Counted from the stretch's first letter, positions 1-9,658 are shown. The stretch: DNA of 64,000 bases from Marinobacter similis (GCF_000830985.1 NZ_CP007151.1:2356001-2420000), one strand, 5' to 3'. The notes: generated by a model from the letters alone, not told the origin. Numbers and translations: made by a program.

Positions 1-29
1 AACACGATGGGGTTGTAATTCTAGACGCA

Positions 30-48
30 AATAACAATAATTATCACT
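30..48. promoter_or_regulatory. Putative Fur box upstream of bfd
   Basis: Read directly, this AT-rich 19-mer matches the Fur consensus GATAATGATAATCATTATC at about 12 of 19 positions. It lies some 30 bases upstream of the bfd start codon. Fur represses bacterioferritin-associated ferredoxin genes under iron-replete conditions in related bacteria, so the position fits. The promoter elements themselves are not clear because the window starts just upstream. Confidence 0.55.
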
Positions 49-77
49 CACTTTATTGTCGTCAGTGAGAGAGCCCT

Positions 78-284
78 ATGTACGTGTGCCTTTGTCACGG
101 TGTCACCGACCGAGAAATCCGCGAAGCTGCCGAGAATGGCGTCACTTCCATGCGCCAGTTGGGCAAGGAAATGGGTGTCGGCACCCAGTGTGGCCGCTGC
201 GCCTCCACCGCGCGTGAGATCCTGAGAGAAGCGGCAACCCCGGATTATCTGTCGTTGGCCAACCTGTTGGCACAACCGGCCTAG
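78..284 (+). CDS. bfd: Bacterioferritin-associated ferredoxin Bfd
   Basis: Small 68-residue [2Fe-2S] protein that reduces the haem of bacterioferritin so that stored iron can be released as Fe(II). The four cluster ligands are visible as C4-x-C6 and C38-x-x-C41, with the arrangement C-x-C-x31-C-x-x-C typical of the BFD-like [2Fe-2S] fold. Length is normal for the family (about 64-74 residues). It sits directly upstream of bfr, its known partner, but a clear hairpin terminator separates the two, so they are probably separate transcripts. A Fur-like box just upstream suggests induction by iron starvation. The start is the first ATG, preceded by a purine-rich stretch and no strong Shine-Dalgarno. 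Confidence 0.93.
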   Translation: MYVCLCHGVTDREIREAAENGVTSMRQLGKEMGVGTQCGRCASTAREILREAATPDYLSLANLLAQPA

Positions 285-313
285 GCATCGCTTAACATCT
301 CTCGCCCGTACTG

Positions 314-340
314 AAGCCGGCCGCCATGGCCGGCTTTGTT
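314..340 (+). terminator. Rho-independent terminator of bfd
   Basis: A perfect 9-base stem, AAGCCGGCC paired with GGCCGGCTT, flanks a 5-base loop and is followed by a short T-rich tail. It ends bfd before the bfr leader. Confidence 0.8.
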
Positions 341-427
341 GCAATTGGTTCCCGCCTGCAATTTTTTATTACCGCATAACCGGCTATCCTAAGAAATCGT
401 AAATATCCGTCATCAAGGAGCCCGGTC

Positions 428-904
428 ATGAAAGGCGACAAGAAAGTCATTCAGTACTTGAACAAAGTGCTTTGCAACGAACTCACCGCCATTAATCAGT
501 ACTTTCTGCACTCGCGCATGTATAAGGACTGGGGCATTACCAAACTCGCCGACAAGGAATACGAAGAGTCCATCGACGAGATGAAGCATGCCGACCAGCT
601 GATCGAACGCATTTTGTTCCTCCAGGGTCTGCCCAACCTGCAGGACCTCAACAAGCTGTTGATCGGTGAAAACGTTGAGGAAATGATCGCCTGCGATCTG
701 AAAATCGAGCACACCGCCCACGTCGACCTGAAAGAAGCCATCGCCTACTGCGAGCAGGTCCAGGATTACGGCAGCCGCCAGCTGTTCCGTAGCATCCTCG
801 ATAGCGAAGAAGAGCACATCGACTGGCTGGAAACCCAGCAGGAGCTGATTGCACAGATGGGCATTCAGAACTACATCCAGCTGCAATCATCTGCTGCGGA
901 GTAA
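428..904 (+). CDS. bfr: Bacterioferritin (haem-binding subunit)
   Basis: 158-residue ferritin-like four-helix protein that assembles into a 24-mer cytoplasmic cage, oxidises Fe(II) at di-iron centres and stores the ferric mineral. All six ferroxidase ligands are at the canonical Bfr positions: E18, E51, H54, E94, E127 and H130. The haem-ligating M52 is also present (local sequence DEMKHAD), so this is the haem-binding type and not a bare ferroxidase subunit. An AAGGAG Shine-Dalgarno sits 7-8 bases before the ATG. Pairing with bfd upstream fits the known Bfd/Bfr iron mobilisation couple. The next gene, manB, starts 10 bases after the stop. Confidence 0.96.
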   Translation: MKGDKKVIQYLNKVLCNELTAINQYFLHSRMYKDWGITKLADKEYEESIDEMKHADQLIERILFLQGLPNLQDLNKLLIGENVEEMIACDLKIEHTAHVDLKEAIAYCEQVQDYGSRQLFRSILDSEEEHIDWLETQQELIAQMGIQNYIQLQSSAAE

Positions 905-913
905 AACCTGACA

Positions 914-2263
914 ATGGACCTGTCTTGCTTCAAAGCTTATGACCTGCGCGGCCGGGTGCCGGATCAACTGAATCCGGAACTGGCTGAACGTATCGGGCGA
1001 GCCTACGTGGAAATCACCGGGGCGAAGAAAGTGATTGTCGGTTTCGACATCCGCCTGTCCAGTCCGGACATTGCCGAAGCCCTGAGTTCTGCCTGATGGC
1101 GGCGGGCGCCGACGTCTTCGACATTGGCCTGTGTGGCACCGAGATGGTGTATTTCGCCACCAGCCATTACGACATGGACGGTGGCATCATGGTTACCGCT
1201 AGCCACAACCCGAAAGACCACAACGGCATGAAAATGGTCGGGCCGCAGTCCCGCCCGATCAGCTCCGACAACGGCCTGAACGACATCCGTGATCGCGTAC
1301 TTGAGCCGTTCACCGACGCCCCCAGTCAGGGCCGTTACGAGCCGCTGGAATCGATGAGCGCTACATCGACCACCTGCTGGGTTACGTGGACGCCGCCTCC
1401 CTCAAGCCCATGACCATCGCAGTCAACGCCGGCAACGGCGGAGCCGGCTGGTGATCGACGAGCTGGAACAGCACCTGCCGTTCGAATTCGTGAAAGTGCA
1501 CCACCAGCCGGATGGCCATTTCCCCAACGGCGTGCCCAACCCGATCCTGCCGGAAAACCGCTCGGCGACAGCCGACGCCGTCATCGCCGAAGGCGCCGCC
1601 ATGGGCATCGCCTGGGACGGTGATTACGACCGTTGCTTCTTCTTCGACGAGAACGGCCGGTTTATCGAGGGCTACTACATCGTTGGCCTGCTAGCCGACC
1701 AGTTCTTGCGCAAAACCGGCGGTGGCAAGGTCATCCACGACCCACGCCTGACCTGGAATACCCTCGACCTGGTCGCTGCGGCCGGTGGCGAAGCCATCGA
1801 AAGCAAGACCGGCCACGCCTTCATCAAGCAGCGTATGCGCGAAGAGGATGCGGTGTATGGCGGCGAAATGAGTGCGCACCACTATTTCCGGGACTTCGCC
1901 TATTGCGACAGCGGCATGATCCCCTGGCTGTTGATCGCCGAGCGCCTGTGCCAGTCCGGCCAGACCCTGTCTTCCTTGATCGACGCCCGCATCGAAGCTT
2001 ATCCGGCCAGCGGCGAAATCAACCGCACCATCGCTGATCCCCCAAAGGTGATCGCTGCTATTGAAGCCAAATACAGTATTGGTGCGAAAAGCATCAGCCA
2101 CGTGGACGGTGTCAGCATCGAGTTCGACGACTGGCGCTTCAACCTGCGGATGTCGAACACCGAACCGGTGGTGAGGCTGAACGTGGAGTCGCGGGCGGAT
2201 ATCCCCCTGATGGAAGCAAAGACTGAAGAGTTGCTTGCTGAGATGGAACGGCTGAATCAGTAA
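914..2263 (+). CDS. manB: Phosphomannomutase (CpsG/ManB type), three apparent frameshifts
   Basis: Alpha-D-phosphohexomutase that interconverts mannose-6-phosphate and mannose-1-phosphate, feeding GDP-mannose for surface polysaccharide. Read across frames, it gives about 450 residues, normal for the family. It starts [14 protein letters not shown], has the phosphoserine loop [13 protein letters not shown] (Ser about residue 97), the metal loop DGDYDRCF, the sugar loop [19 protein letters not shown] and the phosphate-binding [14 protein letters not shown]. The protein resembles E. coli CpsG more than AlgC throughout. The frame moves near 1090, 1353 and 1447; each change is restored by adding one base, so these look like consensus errors. 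A long palindromic element follows the stop. Confidence 0.9.
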
Positions 2264-2293
2264 GACTCTCCTTGTAGCTATGAGGAGAGCAGG

Positions 2294-2387
2294 CAGGATG
2301 ATGTGGCTGAAACTGTGCGGAGCCAAGGATGGCGGAGCTCAAGCGCCACATGGATGTGCTTGAGCGGGTTTCAGCCACATCATCCTG
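2294..2387. repeat. Long palindromic intergenic element (copy A)
   Basis: A perfect 20-base inverted repeat (2294-2313 with 2368-2387) encloses 54 bases. The enclosed part has its own hairpin, GCTCAAGC at 2337-2344 paired with GCTTGAGC at 2358-2365, and two GGATG motifs. It lies between the convergent manB and pldA genes, where a bidirectional terminator would act. The architecture matches the element after rho (27646-27742), so a dispersed repeat family is likely. That step is inference. Confidence 0.8.
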
Positions 2388-2421
2388 ACTGATCGACCTT
2401 CTCTTATTTGCGGGGAGTGTT

Positions 2422-3540
2422 TCAGAGCCAGTCGTTCAGCATAATCCCGATACCAAACCGCTCCGTTCGCTCGTTGTAGTCGATCAGACTCTCTCCATAC
2501 CCGTTGTAGTACTGGAAAAAGCCCCTCACCGTATCGCCCATCGGGAAACTGTAGCCAAACTCCACCGACGTCTTGTTATCCGACCTCAGGTTATTCATCA
2601 GATTCAGCGAGAGCGTGCGGTCTTCTCTCAGCTTGTACACCGCCGTGTAATTAGCGTGCCCGAGGAAGCGTTCGATGTCCTCGTTGTCGTCCTCATCGCC
2701 CTCCGGAATCCGGTACCAGGGTTGGAGAATAAATAGCCAGCGGTCGTAGCTGTAGGCGGCTGACGCGGTGATGCGATTCCAGCTCCGGGAGCGGGGCTCG
2801 GACTGGCCATTGGACTGATGATTGAAACCGAAGGTGACCGCATTCATAGTACCCTTGCCGATCTTCAAGTCGGTCTGATAGCGCAGGAACAGCTCAGGCT
2901 CGTAGTTGGTCTCCCGGAAAGGCGCAGACTCGTCCTGATTGTAGACCTGCCAGAAAGACTTCTGGGTGTAACCAAACCACATGGTGGTGCGGTCATCGAG
3001 CATGCCGGTCAGCAGAGGGACCTTGAAACTGATCTGATACTTGACCTCTTCCCGCTCCAAATCGTAATCGTAATCCGAGCCACCCAGGCGGGGACTGGAC
3101 GGGGTGGAATTAGGATCCTTCACCCAGGTCACCGGCAGAATATAGGTGGGCTTGTGACCGACAAAACTGCCGGAGAATGAAAACACCGCTTTCTCTGCCG
3201 CAATATACCGGTCCACGATGGTGGTCATCACGCCTTCATTGCTGTCGCCATCCTCGGCCATTGCCTTCGCCGCAGTTTCCCGGGTTGGCAGAGTTTTATC
3301 GGCCTCTTGCTCAACCTGCTTAACCTTTTCCGGCTCGGCATCCTGCCTAGCCTTGCCCGGGTCCAGAACCCGATCGTAACAGGCCAGTCGGCGCACACCG
3401 TTCTCGATCAGCGCGCATTCTTCCGCGGTGAGCGTCTTGGGCTGGGCGTTGTTGTCCCCGGAATCAGTGCCCTCGGCACTGGTGGTGCCGGCAACCAGGG
3501 CCAGACCAAAAGCCGTAAAAGCAGAAAACTGTGCACGCAT
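2422..3540 (-). CDS. pldA: Outer-membrane phospholipase A1 with N-terminal extension
   Basis: 372-residue secreted precursor of OMPLA, the 12-stranded barrel that hydrolyses phospholipids mislocalised to the outer leaflet. The catalytic set is visible in NHQSNGQSEPRSRSWNR: H241, S243 and N255. The spacing equals H142/S144/N156 of E. coli PldA. A signal peptide covers about residues 1-22. Before the barrel (from about 110) there is an extra periplasmic segment of about 90 residues, containing CALIENGVRRLACYDR and an acidic linker, which is absent from E. coli PldA. Start: ATG with AAGGAC upstream. It follows a small membrane protein gene by 10 bases, so the two probably form an operon. Confidence 0.9.
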   Translation of the reverse strand: MRAQFSAFTAFGLALVAGTTSAEGTDSGDNNAQPKTLTAEECALIENGVRRLACYDRVLDPGKARQDAEPEKVKQVEQEADKTLPTRETAAKAMAEDGDSNEGVMTTIVDRYIAAEKAVFSFSGSFVGHKPTYILPVTWVKDPNSTPSSPRLGGSDYDYDLEREEVKYQISFKVPLLTGMLDDRTTMWFGYTQKSFWQVYNQDESAPFRETNYEPELFLRYQTDLKIGKGTMNAVTFGFNHQSNGQSEPRSRSWNRITASAAYSYDRWLFILQPWYRIPEGDEDDNEDIERFLGHANYTAVYKLREDRTLSLNLMNNLRSDNKTSVEFGYSFPMGDTVRGFFQYYNGYGESLIDYNERTERFGIGIMLNDWL

Positions 3541-3550
3541 GATGAGGTCC

Positions 3551-3888
3551 TTAACTGGCGTTCAGACTGAACCAGGTGTTGGCAATGCCGTATACCCAAA
3601 CACTGATCAGAGTAACCGCCAGCAAAGAGAAAATGACCTTATGGCGAAAACGGTTGGCAGTATCGGCAGCCGCTACCCAGCGCAAGTACATCAGTCCGAT
3701 GAAACTGAGAAACACGCCCAGGCTTGCCAGGGCGGGTATCAACAGCCAAGCTGCGTCCAGCGTGCCGCCATCACCGGTGTGGCTTGAAAACCAGCCCATG
3801 GAGCCAGCAAAATGGCCAGGGCGGTGAATTCGGCGATCAGTAAAGGCTTGCGCAACGGGTGGCGTGAAGGGGTGTCGGGTTGGGACAT
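3551..3888 (-). CDS. Small membrane protein of unknown function, one apparent frameshift
   Basis: I do not recognise a family. Reading from the ATG at 3888 (MSQPDTPSRHPLRK, with AGGA upstream) gives a first hydrophobic segment, then the frame must change near 3800 to continue into two more: AAWLLIPALASLGVFLSFIG and VIFSLLAVTLISVWVYGI. The span is one base short of a whole number of codons, which agrees with a single lost base. The product would be about 112 residues with three membrane helices. A longer open frame beginning at 3997 avoids the shift, but its first 70 residues look like translated noncoding DNA. It lies immediately upstream of pldA on the same strand. Confidence 0.6.
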
Positions 3889-4013
3889 TTAGCGATTCCT
3901 GAAATCCTGAGTTAAAAGCGTCACTATGGTAGCCGGAATGCCGGCAAAACGCTGTTTGATTTACGAAATGGCAATGAAAGCGGTTGAATTCAGGCAAGGA
4001 TTCTGCGGTTTGG

Positions 4014-4042
4014 TTTTTTTGCCCGAGCTCAGTCGCTATAAT
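4014..4042 (+). promoter_or_regulatory. Promoter of the cytochrome c5 gene (perfect -10)
   Basis: TATAAT at 4037-4042 is a perfect sigma70 -10 hexamer, 43 bases before the GTG start. The T-run at 4014-4019 is the only candidate -35 at 17-base spacing and is poor, so activation or an alternative -35 contact is possible. Confidence 0.5.
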
Positions 4043-4084
4043 GCGGACATCAAAAGATTATAACGCTCTAATGCGAGGTGCATT

Positions 4085-4504
4085 GTGAAGATGAAGAGAG
4101 TCCTGGCCGTCGTGCTGCTTGGTTTCGGCCTTACCGCCGGTGCCGTGATGGCAAATGTTGAAGATGAAATTCGCTCACGCATCGCGCCGGTTGGCGAAGT
4201 ATGCATGCAGGGGGACGAGTGCGGTGCCGCTGCGGCGCCAACCCAGACTGCCAGCTCTGGCCCTCGCCCTGGCCCGGAGGTGTATGACGCCGTGTGCATG
4301 GCGTGTCATACCACCGGTGCTGCTGGTGCACCGAAGTTGGGTGATGCCGGAGCCTGGGCGCCTCGCATCGACAAGGGCATGGAAACCCTGATCAGCCACG
4401 CGGTCAATGGCTTCAACGCCATGCCGGCGAAAGGTGGTTGTGCTAGCTGCCCGGATGAAGAAATTGCCAACGCGGTTGAGTACCTGGTGTCTGAAAGCCA
4501 GTAA
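4085..4504 (+). CDS. Cytochrome c5, class I c-type cytochrome
   Basis: 139-residue periplasmic electron carrier. A signal peptide covers about residues 1-23, then an acidic spacer with two Cys (C40, C46), then a compact class I haem domain with C71-x-x-C74-H75 and the sixth ligand M113 in NAMPAKGG. The C119-x-x-C122 pair near the C terminus is characteristic of cytochrome c5, where it forms a structural disulfide. The start is GTG. A second in-frame ATG at codon 3 could also serve, but the GTG has the better-placed GAGG upstream. The gene is monocistronic, with a perfect -10 box before it and a strong terminator after it. Confidence 0.9.
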   Translation: MKMKRVLAVVLLGFGLTAGAVMANVEDEIRSRIAPVGEVCMQGDECGAAAAPTQTASSGPRPGPEVYDAVCMACHTTGAAGAPKLGDAGAWAPRIDKGMETLISHAVNGFNAMPAKGGCASCPDEEIANAVEYLVSESQ

Positions 4505-4524
4505 GTCGCTGTTCGGTAGAAATG

Positions 4525-4553
4525 AAAAGCCCCCGCATTGCGGGGGCTTTTTT
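4525..4553 (+). terminator. Terminator after cytochrome c5
   Basis: A 12-base stem, AAAAGCCCCCGC with GCGGGGGCTTTT, closes a 3-base loop and runs into a T tract. It is a textbook intrinsic terminator and, with A-rich 5' flank, may also stop transcription of the minus-strand gene ending at 4579. Confidence 0.92.
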
Positions 4554-4578
4554 GTGCAGTATCGAAAAGTTGGTGGTG

Positions 4579-5127
4579 TTACGGGAAGGTCTTGAAGGTC
4601 AGTTCGCCCGCAATGTGGTGTACAGAAGCGGATTCCGATTTGACCGGAATGCGCCACTGGGCAAATTCCCCGGCGTCGCCGTGGGCGTCCTGCAGGGCAT
4701 TCAACCGTGGGTCGAGCCAGCCAAAACTGCCTGAATTCGACAGGGTTACCCAGGTTCCGGATTCGGATGCGGCGTTCGCAATACTCTGGGCTGCGTTAGG
4801 CAGTGCCTGCCAACTGGCGCTGCCAGTGTAGGCCTCGACCTGGTTCTGACTGAATCTCAGGAACTCCTCGCCTTCGGTATCGAGAATGGTAATCGGCTCC
4901 TCGCCCCGGTAGCTGAGCATGATGCCAGGCCTGGGCGCGTCCAGGATGAGGGTGCTGAGCCCCGGAATACTTGGTTGCTCGGTGATGCTGGCCTTGACCA
5001 CACCCGACGGAATATTGTCTGCGTCTGGCGCGCCATGCGCCCCTGCCAGTCCGGAGACTGACAGGGACATCAGGCCGAACAGCACCAGAGCGGCTGGCGT
5101 GCCGGTTCTGGATAGTTCGAAGTTCAT
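4579..5127 (-). CDS. Secreted protein of unknown function beside the copper-radical oxidase
   Basis: 182-residue protein that I cannot assign to a named family. It has a probable signal peptide ending at AGAHGAP (about residues 1-32). The remainder is a soluble domain with ITILDTEGEEFLRFS and, later, GTWVTLSNSGSFGWLDPRLN. From memory, similar phrase patterns occur in uncharacterised secreted proteins, but this is weak. The start at 5127 is chosen because GGGAGG lies 9 bases upstream; a longer frame from 5181 would overlap the oxidase gene. It begins 16 bases after the oxidase stop on the same strand, so co-expression and a shared extracytoplasmic role are likely. No Cys residues are present in the mature part. 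Confidence 0.75.
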   Translation of the reverse strand: MNFELSRTGTPAALVLFGLMSLSVSGLAGAHGAPDADNIPSGVVKASITEQPSIPGLSTLILDAPRPGIMLSYRGEEPITILDTEGEEFLRFSQNQVEAYTGSASWQALPNAAQSIANAASESGTWVTLSNSGSFGWLDPRLNALQDAHGDAGEFAQWRIPVKSESASVHHIAGELTFKTFP

Positions 5128-5143
5128 AATGCCAGCCCTCCCG

Positions 5144-7398
5144 TTACAGGATGTCGACGGTGGACTCGATAACGCCGTCAATAGTCACGGTGTTATCGGC
5201 AACCTGAGTCGGCGCCATGCACTCGAGACCATGGTTAACCACGCTGATCGGGGCTGAAACAGACGGCACCCGACCTTCCGGCGTGTCCTTGCTCACGAAC
5301 AGCATGTACTCGCCCGCCGGCACCACGTTGTGGTTGTCCGGCATCCGTAGGGTCACCTTGTTGCCTTTGGTCTTCTCGATCACCAGTTCAACAGCGCGCT
5401 GGTCGCCATCGATCAGGTGCGTCATCACCGTGCGGCGAATCAGCATGGCCTTGTCGATGTTATCGGCATTATCGGCGAGCTTGATCCGGAAGCGATCACC
5501 CACGGTCAGGCTGCGCGGAGCGCTCTTGATTTCCGGGCGGTCGTTGCGCATGGCGTACGGCGGCGTGTAAATCTCAAAGCTGGGATCACGGCCGTCATAG
5601 GGTGCCAGCCCGAAATCTTCCAGGTTGACAAACTTGAGGTAAGCCGTGTTGATCGGCGAGTGACCGGCAATCATCACCCGGCCATCGTCCATCAGGACTG
5701 CCGTGTTGTGATAGGTGCGCGACTGGTTGGCCATGGCCATTTCAGTCCAGGTGCCTGTTTCCGGATCGAATCGCTCGGCAGTCCGGATCGGGCCTTCCAG
5801 GCCAGGTGCGGCAACACCGTCGCGGTCACCACCGCTAAACACCATAACGCTGCCATCCGGCATCAGCACATTGGTGCCGTACCAGCGCGGCTGGTTCAGC
5901 GGTCCGGTCAGGCGCGACTCGTAGTCAATCTGGTCGCCGTTGGTGCTGATGGTATCAATCCGGCTCTGGGCGATGGGCACATAACCGCCCGGGTTGGTAA
6001 GCAGGCCATAGCTGGGCACGCCACCGGCGGTCAGCAGTTCCACGTCGGTGTATTCGCCGTTCGCGTTTGGCTTCAGCGGCAGCATGGTGGACGAGGTAGA
6101 ACCCCGCATGCCGCCGGCAATGGCCATCTGCAGACTTTCCTCTGAGGCAGTCACCGTCACACTGGTTTCGCGCAGCTCAGACGGGCTGCGTACCACACCA
6201 CCCAACAACTCAGCCGCTTGTTCCAGGGAACCGTTGGTAATATTTAGGGTGCTGCTCAACTGACCCAGGCCATTCTCATCCAGACGCAGGGGCAGGCCGG
6301 CATAACCGATGTCGTTCCAACGCTGGGTTTCCGGGTTGTAGCTGGCGACAATGTTCCACAGCGCCTGGTCGTAACCCTGGCCGAACGGGTTGAAGGCCTG
6401 GCCGCCGGCGTTATACAGCACGTGGCCGTTGGGCAGCAGGTGCATGCGCGGGTACAGTGGCAGCGAGCGGTCCGCAGTTGACGGGTTTAGCTGCCATTCT
6501 CCGGCACAGGGGTTGTAAGTCTCGGTCTGGACTACGTTGCGACCGCTGTTAATCGGGTCTTCCGGGTAAACCGGCTTGAGCAGCTTGGTGACGCCGCTGG
6601 CGACAAACACGTTGCCGTTGCCCATGGTCACCAGGGACGGGTACCAGCGGCCGTAAGTCATGTCACCGCTTTGGGTCCAGGTGTTGGACTCTTCGTCGTA
6701 GATCCGAGAGTTCTTGATACCTTCCAGTTCCACTACGCCCAGCGGTGCGCCATCGATGCCGGGCTCGGAATAATAGTCTGTGCCGCCAACCGCGAGCACG
6801 TTGCCGTTGGCCAGGCCAATAACGTCGGAGCAGAACAGAGCGCCGTCGTTTTTGTCCGTGTTATCAGCCGTGTCGATAACACCGTCCAGCGGGGTGTTGT
6901 TTAGCAAGGTCTCGCTGTCGTTGCCGTCTGGGTTGGCACCGGCGCGGAGCGGGTCAGGCTTGATCCAGCTCGGGGCATCATCTTCGTCCAGTGCCAGTAC
7001 GCGGGTCTGATCATTGATGGAGACTTCGCCAAATTCTCCAACAATGGAGGTTTCGACGTTTTCAGTACCTTCCAGGGCGTTCAGGTACAGGATTCGGCCA
7101 TCTTTCAGCAGGGCATGGTGCCAGCGGCAGGTTTACACTCGAGCTCGCCATTGGCGTCTTCGACACATTTCTCGTCGGTAGTGACGGTTTCACCGTCGAC
7201 GACGATGGTAGGCTCGGCAAACGGGGAGCCAAATCGGCCCTGTTCGGTGTACTCGGGTTTGAAAACCGGGGTTGTTTGTAAAGCGCCATCCAGGGCATCG
7301 TCTGAGTCAGAACCATCCAGATCTGCATGAATACTTCCGGCGGCTACGAGTAACAGCGAGCCGGAGATTGCGGAAAAACGCTTGTGGAAACGGGACAT
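5144..7398 (-). CDS. Secreted copper-radical oxidase (glyoxal/galactose oxidase-like), one apparent frameshift
   Basis: About 751 residues: signal peptide (about 1-27), acidic N-terminal region, seven-bladed Kelch-type propeller and a C-terminal DUF1929 immunoglobulin-like domain. Such enzymes oxidise alcohols or aldehydes with O2, yielding H2O2, using one Cu and a Cys-Tyr radical. All five expected ligand positions appear: Cys about 190 (LFCSDVIGLANGNVLAVGG), Tyr about 253 (GRWYPS), Tyr563-His564 (RTYHNTAVLMDDGRVMIAG) and His about 661 (MTHLIDGDQR). The frame breaks near 7120, where one base restores continuity into CRWHHALLKDGRILYLN. ATG at 7398 follows AGGAGG. The substrate cannot be told from sequence. 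It is co-transcribed with the small secreted protein downstream. Confidence 0.85.
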
Positions 7399-7497
7399 TA
7401 CGTCCTCCTGGTTTGTTGTTGTCGTCAGGTGAGGAATGAGTTCCCCATAGACACAACGGGCCAGGAGGCAAAATAGTTGCATTAATCGGCTGTCAAT

Positions 7498-9514
7498 TCA
7501 GGCCCCAAGATCTCCGAGCAGGGCACTGAGAGTGGCTTTACCCTTTTTCTGGTTGGCCTCGACGTCGAGATCGCCCTGGCCTTCCCACTTCAGGTCCTCG
7601 TCCGGAAGCTCGTCCAGAAACCGGCTGGGAATGGTTTCGATCTTTTCCCCGTACTGGCGGCGCGCGGCTGCGTAGGTCAGGGTCAGGGTTTCCCGGGCCG
7701 GGTGATGCCGACGTACATCAGCCGGCGCTCCTCTTCGATGTTGCCTTCTTCAATGCTACTGCGGTGTGGCAGGATTTCTTCTTCCAGCCCCATGATAAAC
7801 ACGTGGGGAAACTCCAGGCCCTTGGAGGCGTGCAGGGTCAGCAGCTGGACCTTGTCGCTGTCATCGTCCTCCTCCCGTTGCTCCATCATGTCGCGCAGGA
7901 TGAGTTTGGTGATGGCGTCTTCAATGCCCAGTTCGTCAGCGGTGCCCTTGCCGTCATCGAGCATGCGCTGGATTGACTCCACCAGGTACCAGATGTTCTC
8001 CATCCGGCGTTCGGCCTGTTTCGGCGTGCCCGAGTGCTGATGCAGCCACTCCTCATATTCGATGTCGGTGAACAGCTGCTTGATCACTGGAATCGGGTCT
8101 TCGCCGTGCAGGCGCTCGCAGGTGGCATCGACCCAGTGGGCAAAGCGGCGTAGCCGGTCCAGGCCTTTCTCAGTGACGTGGGTTTCCGCGCCCATGTCGC
8201 CGAGTGACTTGAACAGGCTGACATTGCGAGCCCGGGCATAGTGGCTTAATTGTTCAAGCGTGCGGGGGCCGATTTCCCGGCGCGGCACGTTGACCACCCG
8301 GAGGAATGCAGCGTCGTCGTCCGGGTTGATCAGCAGGCGCAGGTAGGACATGGCGTCTTTGATCTCGTTCTTGGAGAAAAACGACTGGCCGCCGGAGATC
8401 CGGTAGGGAATCTGGTAGCCTGCAGTTTCATCTCCAGCAGCCGGGCCTGGTGGTTGCCGCGATAGAGTACGGCAAAATCCCGGAACTCCAGTCCCTTCTT
8501 CAATTTCTGATCCAGGATTTCGGTAGCGACACGCTCGGTCTCCGCGTCTTCGCTGCGGCAGCGGACGATCCGGATTTCCTCGCCAATGGTGTGGTCACTC
8601 CACAGCGCTTTCTCGAACACGTGCGGGTTGTTGGCGATCACCGTGTTGGCACTGCGCAGGATGCGACCGGTGGAGCGATAATTCTGCTCCAGCTTGACGA
8701 TTTTCAGGCTGGGGAAGTCTTCTTTTAACTGTTCCAGGTTTTCCGGTCGGGCGCCACGCCAGGCATAGATTGACTGGTCGTCGTCACCGACCACGGTAAA
8801 CGCGGCCCGCTCGGCTACCAGCAACTTGACCAGCTCGTACTGGCAGACGTTAGTGTCCTGGTACTCGTCCACCAGCATGTAGCGGATTTTGCGCCGCCAT
8901 TTCGCCAGCACTTCCGGGTTGCTGCGGAACAGCTGCACCGGCAACAGAATCAGGTCGTCGAAATCAACCGCATTGTAGGCTTTTAAATATTCGTTATACT
9001 TCTTATAAATCAGTGCAATGCGTTGTTCCCGTTCGTCCGCCGCTTTGCTCAGGGCCTCGCTCGGGCTGCGCAGGGCGTTCTTCCAGGATGAAATGGTCAT
9101 CTGGACATCGTTCAGTTCGTCACCGGCGTCGGTGCTGCCTTCGTGCAGCATCAGGTCCTGCAGCAGGGCTTTGGCGTCTTCGGCATCGAAGATCGAGAAA
9201 CCGGGGTAGTAACCCAGGTGCATGTGCTCTTCCCGGATCATGTTCAGGCCCAGGTTGTGAAAGGTTGAGACAATCAGGCCCCGGGTGAGTTTGCGGTCGA
9301 CGATGCGCCCGACCCGTTCCTTCATTTCCCGGGCGGCTTTGTTGGTGAAGGTCACGGCGGCAATGTGGCGGCCGGGAATGCCCAGCTGTTCAATCAGATA
9401 GGCGATCTTCCGGGTGATAACACTGGTTTTGCCACTGCCGGCGCCGGCCAGGACCAACAGGGGGCCATCGGCGTAGCGTACCGCTTCACTTTGTCTCGGG
9501 TTGAGCTTGTTCAC
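7498..9514 (-). CDS. rep: ATP-dependent DNA helicase Rep, two apparent frameshifts
   Basis: Superfamily 1A 3'-5' helicase that helps replication forks pass protein-bound DNA. It is about 672 residues against 673 in E. coli. Seen in order: LNPRQSEAV (Q motif), GAGSGKT (Walker A), VDEYQDTN (Walker B), VGDDDQSIYAWRGA (motif III), QNYRSTGRIL (motif IV), LLTLHASKGLEFPHVF (motif V) and EEERRLMYVGITR (motif VI). The frame changes near 8420 (into YQIPYRISGGQSFFS) and near 7695 (into ARETLTLTYA). The span is two bases short of whole codons, which fits two lost bases. The start could be GTG at 9514, which matches the family length, or TTG at 9538. Neither has a good Shine-Dalgarno. Confidence 0.92.
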
Positions 9515-9658
9515 AAATAAGGGGCCAGAATTGGACAAAAGGGGACTATCGGACGTTTGGTGTATTCTACACCAGCAGGACTTTCTGTACCTTGACCGTG
9601 TATCGTCTATTCTACATGGGACGGATTCGGACGCTCACGCAACCATGGATTCTGCTAA

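Noticed and set aside
341..427. Sigma70 promoter for bfr (TATCCT at 385-390)
   Set aside because: No acceptable -35 at 16-18 bases, so not listed as a feature.
1512..2037. Long overlapping open frames on the plus strand inside manB
   Set aside because: They are Arg/Pro-rich shadow translations of a GC-rich gene, and a real conserved protein occupies another frame.
914..2263. Reading manB as a genuine pseudogene
   Set aside because: Three breaks, each cured by one base, with otherwise perfect conservation of every motif, in a window where essential genes show the same defect.
3889..3997. Upstream extension of the small membrane protein in the frame that avoids a frameshift
   Set aside because: The extension has no coding character and no ribosome site, whereas ATG 3888 in the shifted frame has AGGA and begins a plausible helix. 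One lost base explains the rest.
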